Part shown: one piece after another, positions 39,543 to 62,806 of the stretch | Layout: each line of letters begins with the position of its first letter | How positions within the stretch are numbered: position 1 is the first letter of the stretch | Assembly: GCA_009746045.1 (NCBI GenBank) | Contig: RPFO01000022.1 | Location: forward strand, 1,584,280-1,648,279 | Reading direction: 5' to 3' | DNA length: 64,000 nt | Origin: Mesostigma viride | Taxonomy: Eukaryota; Streptophyta; Mesostigmatophyceae; Mesostigmatales; Mesostigmataceae | Program-made: the position numbers and the translations under genes | Notes under the pieces: model-generated | Seen by the model: only the letters and a program-made list of their open reading frames with translations | What the model was told of the DNA's origin: nothing | Databases searched by the model: none

Positions 39543-42500
39543 TCACTTTGTGAGATGGTTGGGAGACTTGTCAAACATGGTGCGCCAGATGAACGCTTGA
39601 GAGAGGACCATCTCCATCTCCTGCACACGCAATAAAAACGAGACACGACGACACGCGAACACACGAGTGTTTCGATCAGATAGGCACCGTGAAAGCCTCC
39701 TTCTACAATCAAAGCGCCCTATCTGAAAAATGTGTGCTCGCACAGCTAAATGTGGCCACCCTTTAGCTACCTTCAGTGACAACAGCCATGAGCAGCAGGC
39801 ACAAGTCCGCGACCGCATGGCGCCAAGAGAGTCAGGACCTCGACAACATAACCTAATGACTCTATGAGCTAGTTCAGACATCAGAACATTGCACAGATCT
39901 CCTCACCGCCTATGCCTCCTAGCAAGATGGGGTGGGGTCGTTGTGTACAACGATAAGCACGCGGGTTGGCCACAACGACACCCGAGACGGCATTATGTGC
40001 CACTCCGTCCTAGTCTGTAGCATGGGCGTGTGTCTTAATTCTACATCCCAAACCCTAAACAGTACCTGCGAGGTCCATTTGTCGGTCGGCATGTGCTGCA
40101 GGAAAAGCAGCATGTCTTGGAACTCGAGGCCGCGCAGCTGCTCCGACCACTGCGATGGAAGGCAGGGGGGGGCGTGACATCGTAGCGCGCGTAGGAAAGG
40201 AGCACGGGGACATGTGAGCAGGGGAATAGGGGGGGCGGGGCCATGTGTGTACGTGCGTGTGGGTACGCGTGTGTGCGTGTATGTGTGTACGTGTGTGTGG
40301 GTACGCGTGTGTGCGTGTATGTGTGTACGTGCGTGTGGGTACGCGTGTGTGCGTGTATGTGTGTACGTGTGTGTCACGGATATTGCAAAATGGACAGGTG
40401 AGAAAGGTTAAGCGTTAAGTGTGATGTGATGCCGCACAAGTACGGTATATGAAGTGTGATGTGATGCCGCACAAGTACGGTATATGAAGTGTGATGTGAT
40501 GCCGCACAAGTACGGTATATGAAGTGTGATGTGATGCCGCACAAGTACGGTATATGAAGTGTGATGTGATGCCGCACAAGTACGGTATATGAAGTGTGAT
40601 GTGATGCCGCACAAGTACGGTATATGAAGTGTGATGTGATGCCGCACAAGTACGGTATATGAAGTGTGATGTGATGCCGCACAAGTACGGTATATGAAGT
40701 GTGATGTGATGCCGCACAAGTACGGTATATGAAGTGTGATGTGATGCCGCACAAGTACGGTATATGAAGTGTGATGTGATGCCGCACAAGTACGGTATAT
40801 GAAGTGTGATGTGATGCCGCACAAGTACGGTATATGAAGTGTGATGTGATGCCGCACAAGTACGGTATATGAAGTGTGATGTGATGCCGCACAAGTACGG
40901 TATATGAAGTGTGATGTGATGCCGCACAAGTACGGTATAGGAAGTGTGATGTGATGCCGCACAAGTACGGTATATGAAGTGTGATGTGATGCCGCACAAG
41001 TACGGTATATGAAGTGTGATGTGATGCCGCACAAGTACGGTATATGAAGTGTGATGTGATGCCGGAGAGCACGACACATGGCGGGTACCACATTGCTAAC
41101 GTACGGCGGCCTGCCACATTGCTAAGCAACAACACCGCAGATGCCTGATGGGCACACACGACACTAGAAACTGGTGAGACATAAGCATGCGCGACGCACC
41201 GTGAGCAGGAAGCTGGCGCATGCGTAGACAAGGAACTCCTGGAAGTGGTCCCCTTCCGACAGGTACGTGTCCCACAGGCGGTAGACCAGGTGGAAGGGTA
41301 CCTGCATGCCAAAGCAAGTCACCAAGTAGCGATGGGGGAAGCCAACGGTGTAAGGCAACGCTGGAAAGCGGAGGCGTAGAGCAATGCTGTGAACGCGAGA
41401 TTTTATCCACTCGTGGGCTGGGAAGAACATTTCAGCGACGCAAAACCCATCCCCCCCGAGGGATCACCCTCGCAAAGCGGCGAGTTGCGAAGCCACACGA
41501 TAGCGTCTAGAGCGGCGTGATGTCGGGATCGCGCCAGGTGGCGACATAGGCATGCTTGCTGCCCACTGCCCCCGCATGTCAACTGCACGCATGGCCAAGG
41601 GACTGCATGAGAGTTCATGCATGTGAGGCTGGAGGGCAAGCGAATCAGTGCACCTTGCTGACAATATGGCCTTGTGCACCGTGCTGGCCCCATGTCTCTG
41701 CGGTTTCCACGCATCAACGTAGACTTTTAATATCACGAACATCCATTGTTTCGTGCACGGCACAACATGGCAACCTGCCCTTATCGCGTGCAGCCGCAGG
41801 CAGTTGAAACAAGCAGAAGGCTATCTACCGATCTGACAACGCTACATCTCCCTAAAGGACACTGGAGGGAACCCTCACCTCGCGCAGAAGCAGGCAGTTG
41901 AACCAGCGGAATGCAAACTGGAGGAACTCGAGCCGCTGGTGCTCAAAGTGGGTGTACACGCGCTCTGCACGTAGCAGACACATGGCAGCCAGGTGGACAA
42001 AACACACAGATAAGCACCTGTATAATAACACACAGATAAGCACCTGTATAATAACACACAGGTAAGCACATGTATAATGACACGCGGATAAGCACCTGTA
42101 TAATAACACACAGGTAAGCACATGTATAATGACACGCGGATAAGCACCTGTATAATAACACACAGGTAAGCACCTGTATAATAACACACAGATAAGCACC
42201 TAGATCGCCCTACAGCTTCGCAAGGGCAACCATCTTGGATTGGGGGTTCACTTGTGAAAATGTTGTCAAACATTTTGGCAGGTAAGATACAACGCACATA
42301 GAATACAATTCTGCATACTGGCCGGTGGGTGCCGCAGCACAGGAAAACGGGGCCCATGTCAAGAAGCCATGAACGCGCACGGCAGCATGCTTTGCAAGAA
42401 GTTTCAAAGCTGGTTGGTTCAAGTGAATTGGCAAGTGAACGAATAAAAGCTTATTGGCAAAGAAGACACTAAGCGAATGCATACAAAGCAGAGCATGCGC

Positions 42501-45500
42501 GTGCCACAGCGTCCCGCCATGATTCAATCCACATTGGGATGGAACAACAACTCTCCCCCCCAATCCCCCCCACCCAACCCACCCAACCCACCCAACCCAC
42601 CCAACCCAACCCACCCATCCCAACCAACCCACCCAACCCAATCCACCCAACCCACCCAACCCACCCAACCCAACCCACCCATCCCACCCAATCCACCCAC
42701 CCCACCCCACCCAAGTTATGGTGTAAGATTCGACACACCGCAACGCACCTCCCAGGTGGCGCACCCGCACACCCCCGAAAGCAGCCCCTCCCCCCCCACC
42801 ACACACAAAGACTTCCCCCATGCACGGTCCAAGTTCTTGTACACTCGACAGATCGAACCGCTCCCCCACGCCGCCCATGCCGCCCACGAGCACAGAAAGA
42901 ACCCAAACGCTGTACAAGAGACCGCCAGCCCATACATATGTGAAGTGAGACAACTATGCCTGGACGCATATGTAACCTAATTCAACAGATGGACTCACGC
43001 ACCGTCCACGCGGCGCACGAGCTCCTTGAGGCGGAAGACCTGCCGCTGGATGCCTGGCTGCGAGAACGTGTAGTGGTCCTGGATCCCGTCCAGCAGCTTG
43101 GACAGGCACCAATAGCAGTCGGCCTCCACGTCCAGCAGGTCGTCCTTGGCCAGCGCGGTCACATCCCACGAGTCCAAGTCCAGCTCCTCCCCGTTCGGGC
43201 CCGAGCAGAACTCGTTGCCATCCAGGCTTCCCCCTGCCAGATACCCCTCGCGGTCGCCCCCGTAGCCCCCCGACCCGGAGCCCCCGTCCGAGTTGAAGTC
43301 CAGGTCACGACCGGAGCGGCCCGCCATGGTCATGTCCGAGGCGGACCGGCGGAGATGCAAGAGCTCGGACGCGGACGCGCTCGATGAGGTGGAGCCGCCG
43401 GGAATGGCCTGGTCGTACTTCTCCGAGAGGAAGATGCACAGGAAGGGGGTCACGAGGTCATTGATGCCCTGCACGTAGCCGCTGGCCGGGTGGCGGATCG
43501 CCCTGGCGGGTGGGTGGGCGGACGGGCGTGCCGGGTGGGGTTGGGGGGGGTTGGGGGAAGGATTGGGTGAGTCACGCCCATTATTGCCGATGAGTGTCGT
43601 TGCCGACAACATGCAACCGTTGCCGGCAGTGGCAATCGGCAGGATACGAGCGTGAGGGCATCATGCACAACAGGCACAGCAGGGCACATGGATTGCGCAC
43701 TCGCCATAATTTCACAACATGCAGCCTCCATGCTGCGATCCGTGGCCTCAACAGGTGTCCACCATGCTCTTTAGGCGTGTACTCCATGTGGCCTTAACAA
43801 AAACACAGCATGCAGCCCTTCCAGATGTACGGCATGAACGCGAGCGACTCGACAGTACACAGCACGTGTCATCACCAGACACAGCAGATGCGATCACGAC
43901 ACGCCCTCACCAGACACAGCAGATGCGATCACGACACGCCCTCACCAGACACAGCAGATGCGATCACGACACACCCTCACCAGACACAGCAGATGCGATC
44001 ACGACACGCCCTCACCAGACACAGCAGATGCGATCACGACACGCCCTCACCAGACACAGCAGATGCGATCACGACACGCCCTCACCAGACACAGCAGATG
44101 CGATCACGACACGCCCTCACCAGACACAGCAGATGCGATCACGACACGCCCTCACCAGACACAGCAGATGCGATCACGACACACCCTCACCAGATGCAGC
44201 AGATGCGATCACGACACACCCTCACCAGACACAGCAGATGCGATCACGACACGCCCTCACCAGACACAGCAGATGCGATCACGACACGCCCTCACCAGAC
44301 ACAGCAGATGCGATCACGACACGCCCTCACCAGACACAGCAGATGCGATCACGACACGCCCTCACCAGACACAGCAGATGCGATCACAACACACCCTCAC
44401 CAGACACAGCAGAATGCGCGCAAGATGTTCACGAAGTTTACCGTGTGTGCCCTCGACAGCTGTACAGGGTGCACCCGCACTAGATGTTCACTAGATGTTC
44501 ACTATATGCCCTCACCAGATGTACAGTATGCGCGTGAGCGACTCCTGGATCACCGTCGTGTGGAAGAAGGGGACCGTCGGCGCGGTGCGGGGCACGTCCA
44601 CCAGGATCTGCGGGCACGGGCGGGGGGCACGCGAGAAGGGAATACATGAGAAGGGGATACAGCCACAATCTTTTCTTAAAATCGATTCATTAAATGTCCT
44701 AAGGGTAGGAATCACAAGTCGGTGGTGGCCATAAGGGAAACAAATTACAAATCGATGGTGGCCAGGAGCAGGGGCGGAGCGGGGCGTACAAAGAGCAGGG
44801 CCAGGGGGGTAAAAAAGGAGCAGAGGGAAGATGGGAGAACCAAGGAGAGATGGCAGGTGTCCCCGGCAAAGAGTCGCACAGGTGCTTCCGCATCGCAGAC
44901 CATCCTCCATCCTTATAATACTACATTGTGTGTCTCCCTAGCATAAAATACAGTCCGCAGCTCCTATCCTTACCCCCTTGAAGGTTCCGCTATTGGAACC
45001 CATGTGCCGCGTCACGTGCTTTTGATTGATTAACCCCTAACACCATGTCCCCCCCACGTGCCTGCCAAAGCATGTTGAGCTGTTTGGACCGCTCATTCTG
45101 CTCCATTCACAATACCGTTTAGTAAAGTAAAGTATAGTATAGTATAGTATAGTATAGTATAGTATAGTATAGTATAGTATAGTATAGTATAGTATAGTAT
45201 AGTATAGTATAGTATAGTATAGTATAGTATAGTATAGTATAGTATAGTATAGTATAGTATAGTATAGTATAGTATAGTATAGTATAGTATAGTATAGTAT
45301 AGTATAGTATAGTATAGTATAGTATAGTATAGTATAGTATAGTATAGTATAGTATAGTATAGTATAGTATAGTGTAGTGTAGTATAGTATAGTATAGTAT
45401 AGTATAGTATAGTATAGTATAGTATAGTATAGTATAGTATAGTATAGTATAGTATAGTATAGTATAGTATAGTATAGTATAGTATAGTATAGTATAGTAT

Positions 45501-48500
45501 AGTATAGTATAGTATAGTATAGTATAGTATAGTATAGTATAGTATAGTATAGTATAGTATAGTATAGTACAGTATAGTATAGTATAGTATAGTATAGTAT
45601 AGTATAGTATAGTATAGTATAGTATAGTATAGTATAGTATAGTATAGTATAGTATAGTATAGTATAGTATAGTATAGTATAGTATAGTATAGTATAGTAT
45701 AGTATAGTATAGTATAGTATAGTATAGTATAGTATAGTATAGTATAGTATAGTATAGTATAGTATAGTATAGTATAGTATAGTATAGTATAGTATAGTAT
45801 AGTATAGTATAGTATAGTATAGTATAGTATAGTATAGTATAGTATAGTATAGTATAGTATAGTATAGTATAGTATAGTATAGTATAGTATAGTATAGTAT
45901 AGTATAGTATAGTATAGTATAGTATAGTATAGTATAGTATAGTATAGTATATTACAGTATAGTATAGTATAGTATAGTATAGTATAGTATACACCCCCCG
46001 CTCCCTCCCCCCGACCCCCCACACACTACGTGCCTGCCTCAACGTGTTGAGCTCCTCCTCGGAACGTTCGCTGTTCTCCACCTCAAAGTGGCGCGGCAGG
46101 CAGTCGCGGTACTCCTGCCGCTTTCGCGCGATCACGCTCTCCTTGCGGTCCGCGTTGGGCGGTTGGTAGCCCTGGGAGGGGGACACGAGCGCGGGTGCAT
46201 CCAGTAGGCAAGGAAAGTGGGGTTAGAGCTTCTGCCATCAAGGATGGAGGGCAACAAGCACAGCCACACGGCAAGAGCAAGGGAAGGCCCATACGTAAGG
46301 CCAAGGGAAGCGGATGCATGGACCCTCGCGTGACAGGAAAAATCCTATCAGCAAATCATAGGCGATGCCAATGAGCAGGTGTGTCGGTGTGTCGGTGTGT
46401 CGGTGTGTCGGTGTGTCGGCTGGTCGGTGGGTCGGTTAGTCAGTCGGTCAGTCCGTCGTCGGTCAGTGGGTCGGTCGGTAGGTCGGTCAGTCGGTCGGTC
46501 GGTCAGTCGGTCGGTCGGTCGGTCGGTCGGTCGGTCGGTCGGTCGGTCGGTCGGTCGGTCGGTCGGTCGGTCGGTCGGTCGGTCGGTCGGTCGGTCGGTC
46601 GGTCGGTCGGTCGGTCGGTCGGTCGGTCGGTCGGTCGGTCGGTCGGTCGGTCGGTCGGTCGGTCGGTCGGTCGGTCGGTCGGTCGGTCGGTCGGTCGGTC
46701 GGTCGGTCGGTCGGTCGGTCGGTCGGTCGGTTGAATGGTTGGTTGGTTGGGGTGGGATTCCTTGGACCATGCTCGTAATCCTCCGCACATGCTTGAAACG
46801 AGTGCTGCATGTACACTCTGTACAAGGCGTGCTGCAACCGGGTTACATGCGGGTCGCAGGCATACCTCTAGTTCGCAAGCGCTGTGGCAAACGACAGGCA
46901 CACACACACACACTCCCCGCGGTCACCCCTCCTCATGTACCCCGTTTCTGTCAAGTCTGTCATGCTTCTTTGCCCCAGCTACAGTACAGCCAACACCGCA
47001 TCAGCCATGCTGCCTTGCCTCAACTACCGTACCACCAACACTGCATCGGCCATGCTCCCTACCGTGCCACCAATATCACGTCTACCTCTCTACCAAGCAT
47101 GATACGAGACCAATGCCCCTTCTCCTCCAAGCATGGCTTCAAGTATCCATTCCTCATCCACATGCCTCTGTTGGCTAGACACGGCCTGGCCTCCCTACCA
47201 GCAGCAGCAGTTGTTAAGCTATTAGCAGCAGCAGGCTATACCAAGTGGCCATCTCTCCAGCTACACCGTCTCCTCCACCTCCATGCCCCCCTTCTAGCGC
47301 AACAGATTGATTTAGTATGCTGCTACGATTATGACAACAGGCTAAGTATGCTGCTACGATTATGACAACAGGCTAAGCTAGAGACACAGTGTTCCCTCTG
47401 GCACATGAGCAGCAAGCTAGACCACGGCCTACATGGACCGCAGGTTATGTACAGTAGATTGTCCCCTTTTCTCGGGCATAACAGCAGCAGGCTACATTAG
47501 ACAAACCACCAGGCCCCTTACCAGCAGCAGGCGCCAGCACTCAGGTCGCAGCGGCGCGGGGATGCCGCTCCAGGACAGCTCGCGCAATGCGTCTGCCAGG
47601 ATAAGAGTGGGCCCGAACGGAGAAGAACAGGAAAACACAAAAGGAGACGCACACACACGGGAAAGAAGGAGAAGGCAAGCACAATCTATCAGGCTTGGAA
47701 AACATACACGATCAGGCATGGCAAGCATGCACAAACGAGACGAGAAACAGTAACATCGACAAACGAGCGCAAGCAAGCCAGCGTGCCTGCATGCATGCGC
47801 ACAAATGAGCGCCAGCATGAGCCAGCGCTAACAGCCCCATGCATACAACCCCCGCTGAATCTCGCTCTCCTCTTTCGTGGTCACTCTCCAAGGCCACGGG
47901 GCAAAATTGTTCAAAGGGCGCTGCCTACACATATCATCTACCTAATCTACCAGTATGATTAAAATAGAAAGAAGTGGGCCCCCTGTGAAGTAAAAAGGAC
48001 AAGTTGCTCCCCCGCCCCCCCCCCCCCCCCCCCCCCTGAAAATATAAAAAGACTGAAGAAAAAAGTTGCCCCCCATGTGCCTCGTAACATTTCCCCCCAC
48101 CCAGCATCTCCTGCTGGTATCGACCAACAGTCATCAACCGATGAATAATAATGGAGATGACAACGTGCCGCTGTGGGCGTCAGCATCAAGGCGGCATGTG
48201 GCAGTAAACGGACGCCAAGGAAGCACGCGGATGCGCGGGGGGGCACGTGAATGAGTGGGAGGCCGGCGCCATACCTGCAGGTGGTGTACAGTCTTCATGA
48301 AGCACAAGTGGATGCTTCCAAAGCATTCCCAGATGACCATGACCTACCGCGCCCACACGATCACCCTACCTACCGTTGTGAGACCCTCACGGGAAACTGC
48401 TCATGGCGAAACTGCGGATGCTCGCGTATTCCAAGCTAGGCTTTGCTGAGCGGGTCAGGAAGCCCCTGGCTGAAGAGGCCGGATCCCATAGTTTTAGAGC

Positions 48501-49154
48501 AGAACTGGGCTGGTGGATTTTCTGACTGCCACACATTCACAGTAGGCTTCACCACGATACCCGTTTTTGTGCTTAAAACCGTCACGCTGTGGAGTGTCAG
48601 GTACAACATGATCTACAGCGGATTGCCAACTCACATAGGTCCACCTGGGGCGCCGACAGAATCTTCTTGAACTTCTCTATCCTCGTTCTGTCGGACGGCC
48701 TGTACTTGGAACGCCGCTTCCGCCACAGAGCGTCCTCCAACCGCATGCTGCTGGACGCGGCGCTGTTCTGCTCCAGGCAACCAGGCGTGACGGACGGCTT
48801 GCAATCCGGAGTCACCCCTGCGGACTCGGCGACCTCGGGCACGGTGCGCGCGGGCGTGTTGGGCTCGCCGCGAGCGGAGGGCGGCCGGGGGGCGGGAGAA
48901 GCCGACGCGTCAGATTCTGCCATGTCCCGAGGATCCTGCGTGGAATCATTAACTCCGGCCTGCCCAGCATCCGCTTGCCCTCCACCCGCAGACGGCACAT
49001 CATCGGACTCTGTTTCTGAACGGCTTATGCGAATAGTCCCCGGAACACTTCTGCCCCTTGAAAGGAAACTGCGTACCAGTAGAATAAAAAAGCAGCGCAA
49101 CGGAAACCACACTTCGCCATCCGGATAAGCGGTTATACAATTACAACATGCCAC
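39543..49154 (-). CDS. TBC1D22: TBC1D22/Gyp1-type Rab GTPase-activating protein, nine exons
   Basis: Exons (minus): 49154-48635, 47592-47522, 46171-46034, 44607-44516, 43502-43003, 41964-41879, 41301-41200, 40149-40066, 39620-39543. All phases agree and the product is 556 residues. The TBC domain starts at [19 protein letters not shown] (about 178) and holds both catalytic fingers: Arg250 in I-x-x-D-x-x-R (ILVDVPR) and Gln285 in YVQ (GYVQGINDL). Later landmarks are [20 protein letters not shown] (exon 5), [17 protein letters not shown] (6), [13 protein letters not shown] (7), [17 protein letters not shown] (8) and PNHLTK at the end (9). These fit TBC1D22/Gyp1 proteins, which speed GTP hydrolysis by Golgi Rabs. 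Exon 5 adds about 60 Ser/Gly/Asp-rich residues not usual in the family. The start is unsure: ATG 49154 gives a hydrophobic stretch ([10 protein letters not shown]) followed by a disordered segment, and an upstream exon or a later Met (MAESDASA) is possible. Intron 3 has a GC donor (see findings). Confidence 0.92.
40244..40378 (+). repeat. GT-rich 38-bp minisatellite
   Basis: About three units combining GTGTGTACGTG, GTGTGGGTACGC and GTGTGTGCGTGTAT, in intron 7 of TBC1D22. Confidence 0.85.
40419..41064 (+). repeat. 35-bp minisatellite A, about 18 copies
   Basis: The unit begins GTGTGATGTGATGCCGCACA and ends AGTACGGTATATGAA. Copies are essentially identical; one differs at about 40939 (TATAGG). 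It lies in intron 7 of TBC1D22. Since 35 is not a multiple of three, every frame reads the same peptide cycle and stays open, which makes spurious frames of over 200 codons. Confidence 0.97.
42001..42200 (+). repeat. 22-26 bp minisatellite
   Basis: About eight units of GATAAGCACCTGTATAATAA plus CACACA, with GGTAAGCACATG and ACACGCG variants that alternate in higher-order pairs. It lies in intron 5 of TBC1D22, immediately after the exon 6 acceptor side. Confidence 0.9.
42555..42716 (+). repeat. CCCAACCCA-type satellite
   Basis: CCCAACCCAC and CCCATCC units over 160 bp in intron 5 of TBC1D22. Confidence 0.9.
43868..44412 (+). repeat. 35-bp minisatellite B, about 15 copies
   Basis: The unit reads CACCAGACACAGCAGATGCG then ATCACGACACGCCCT. 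It lies in intron 4 of TBC1D22, whose donor is at 44516/44515. On the coding strand each unit carries CTG-GTGAGGGC, the same bases as the true exon 4 donor. The sequence differs from minisatellite A although the period is the same. Confidence 0.95.
45121..45990 (+). repeat. (AGTAT)n pentanucleotide satellite, about 170 copies
   Basis: About 860 bp of AGTAT with very few variants (about 45374-45380 AGTGTAGTGT, 45569 AGTAC, 45952 ATTACAG). It lies in intron 3 of TBC1D22 and produces long spurious frames with Tyr-Tyr-Thr-Ile-Leu repeats on the minus strand. Confidence 0.97.
46378..46731 (+). repeat. (GGTC)n tetranucleotide satellite, about 85-90 copies
   Basis: It starts with GTGTCGGT units (46378-46418), passes a mixed zone, then is nearly pure GGTC to 46731. 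It lies in intron 2 of TBC1D22. Open frames of SVGR or PTDR repeats are artefacts. Confidence 0.97.
48019..48037. repeat. Poly-C tract
   Basis: About 19 consecutive C inside intron 1 of TBC1D22. Confidence 0.85.
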
Positions 49155-50244
49155 ATGCTAATTTACCTGACGTGCCCGGAAAGCTGTTCTCGCTGCTTAA
49201 CCCGTTACCTTTGCAATGACTTGAAGGGGTTGAGGCGTTGTTGCTGGTTCTTATCCAGGCCAGAACTGGAAGACTTTTCACTGTCACTGCTCATGCTGTT
49301 CCAATTGACATCAGCCTCCTCAAAGCTCAAGTATTGCGAATGCTAGGACTGAGCCAGACCTCCCACGCCGGGGGCATTCCTCCCGCGGCACAACAGCGAC
49401 CAGGGTTCCATAGCCTTTTCACTCACTACCAGGAAAATGAGAACATCACAACGCTACTTGCATAACCAGCTGGCTGCAAAAGGAAGGTAGATTATCTAAG
49501 CGTCACTAGGTGACTATGCCGGCAGCCATGGCAGCTCGGTTGTTGCCACGAGGTGATCAACTGGGCTCTTTGGAGTTTGGCCCGATCCCTCCTTTGCCCC
49601 GGCCATGTATCCAGGATGACTTTACGAGGCAAATGGCTGAAAAGCTGTCATTCCTAGAAACCCGGCTTAGAACACTGTTGTAGCTGCCCGTCTCGCACGC
49701 CCACTGGCTTCTACTTGGCTCATGGGACCTTCAGCATTCTGATCTGTGAAGGATGCTAGAATTGGCAACGTGACCTCAACGTCTGTTTTGCCGGAAGCAC
49801 CGGAAGAACGCTGGAAGCAGCCTACAGGAAGGACCAATTCAGTGCTGCTCAGTGCTCAGTGCTCACCTGCGAAAATTCGCATTTCCCCGGTTCATAATAA
49901 ATGTGTGAATTAGGGAATAGGAAGGACGACATGGTACTGTAATTGACGAAATGTCAGGACGGTTGGAGCCCTAAGAGATTTATTAAACAAATAATGTCAG
50001 CAAAGTGAGGGCTAGTAGTTTTTATGCGGCACGCCAAAAGGTTCAAAAGGGCCGGCTCGCCTGGCCAGTATGTCGTCCTGCGCCCGGCGTAAGGAATGGT
50101 GGGGGATGAGGCACAGGGCCAGCTAAAAGCTGGGATTGAAACAGAACTCTAATTGCTGTTTTCCAAACCTTAAAACCTGCGCAAGGCTCACTTTAGCGTT
50201 GAAGCAATAACTGCATATTGAGGCAGTTTGCAGCCGTTGTGAAC
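49155..50244. promoter_or_regulatory. Divergent intergenic region between TBC1D22 and NUP107
   Basis: About 1.1 kb between two outward-facing start codons; it must contain both promoters and 5' UTRs. I see no gene and no clear core promoter element. Confidence 0.45.
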
Positions 50245-62090
<11,846 letters not shown>

Positions 62091-62806
62091 GTAAGCGGGC
62101 ATGCAATGTGGCTTCGCAGGGCAACCAATCCCGGGGCTGGATTCCCGTCTTACACCAATAATGGTGGGCGGGCCAGGGATTCCCCTTTCCAGGGCTGGTT
62201 TTATTGTAAAGAAACGGTTATGGGCAAGATAAGCTTGGTCAGCCGAGTCGCCTTGTTCCCCTCTCTATCTGGTCAATGTTTTTGGTATCTTCGTCCCTGC
62301 CCCCGTCCGTGCATATGCGCGACATCCCAGTGTACTCTATATACACTTCTACTAGTCACTAGTAGTGTAGCACACATGCTTACTAAGGTCGCCCGGTCAT
62401 AGATATCTCACGCCAGCGCACGATGTGCACCACCTTATCCCAGGGCACACGTCGAGAAACGGTTGTGTCCCTGATCACTTGCGTACATGTGCTCTTTCAT
62501 GTTTTCTGCTTCTGCCCCTGTCGTGGCCTGTGCCTGCTAAAGTTAAAGGGAAGGGGCCCTTCTTGACTATTCCCCTGTCGTGGCCTGTGCCTGCTAAAGT
62601 TAAAGGGAAGGGGCCCTTCTTGACTATTCCCCTGTCGTGGCCTGTGCCTGCTAAAGGTGAAGGGAAGGGGCCCTTCCTGACTCTTTTCCCCTGTCGTGGC
62701 CTGTGCCTGTTGAAGTAAGCGGCCGTTCCTGACTTTCTGCCCCTGTCGTGGCCGCAATCAGTGGCTATTGCTGGTGTGGATCTGAGCACCGGACCAGCAG
62801 ACTAGT
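62091..62806. other. Presumed NUP107 intron 13, no exon recognised
   Basis: Starts with donor GTAAGC at 62091. Apart from the 58-60 bp repeat, nothing is recognisable. An acceptor and exon must lie beyond the element at 62.8 kb if the gene is intact. Confidence 0.4.
62513..62755 (+). repeat. 58-60 bp tandem repeat, about four copies
   Basis: CCCCTGTCGTGGCCTGTGCC plus TGCTAAAGTTAAAGGGAAGG and GGCCCTTCTTGACT, three full units and a shortened fourth, in the presumed NUP107 intron 13. Confidence 0.92.

Noticed and set aside
40408-41091. 227-codon histidine/tyrosine-rich frame, and the similar array at 43.9-44.4 kb, as genes or CRISPR arrays
   Set aside because: Both are uninterrupted 35-bp tandem repeats without unique spacers, inside introns of a eukaryotic gene.
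45093-46186. Frames of over 300 codons with YYTIL repeats on the minus strand
   Set aside because: Pure translation of the AGTAT pentamer, stop-free because of its composition; it lies within an intron and runs into a true exon only at its start.
46348-47365. Long SVGR and PTDR repeat frames
   Set aside because: Translations of the GGTC satellite in an intron.
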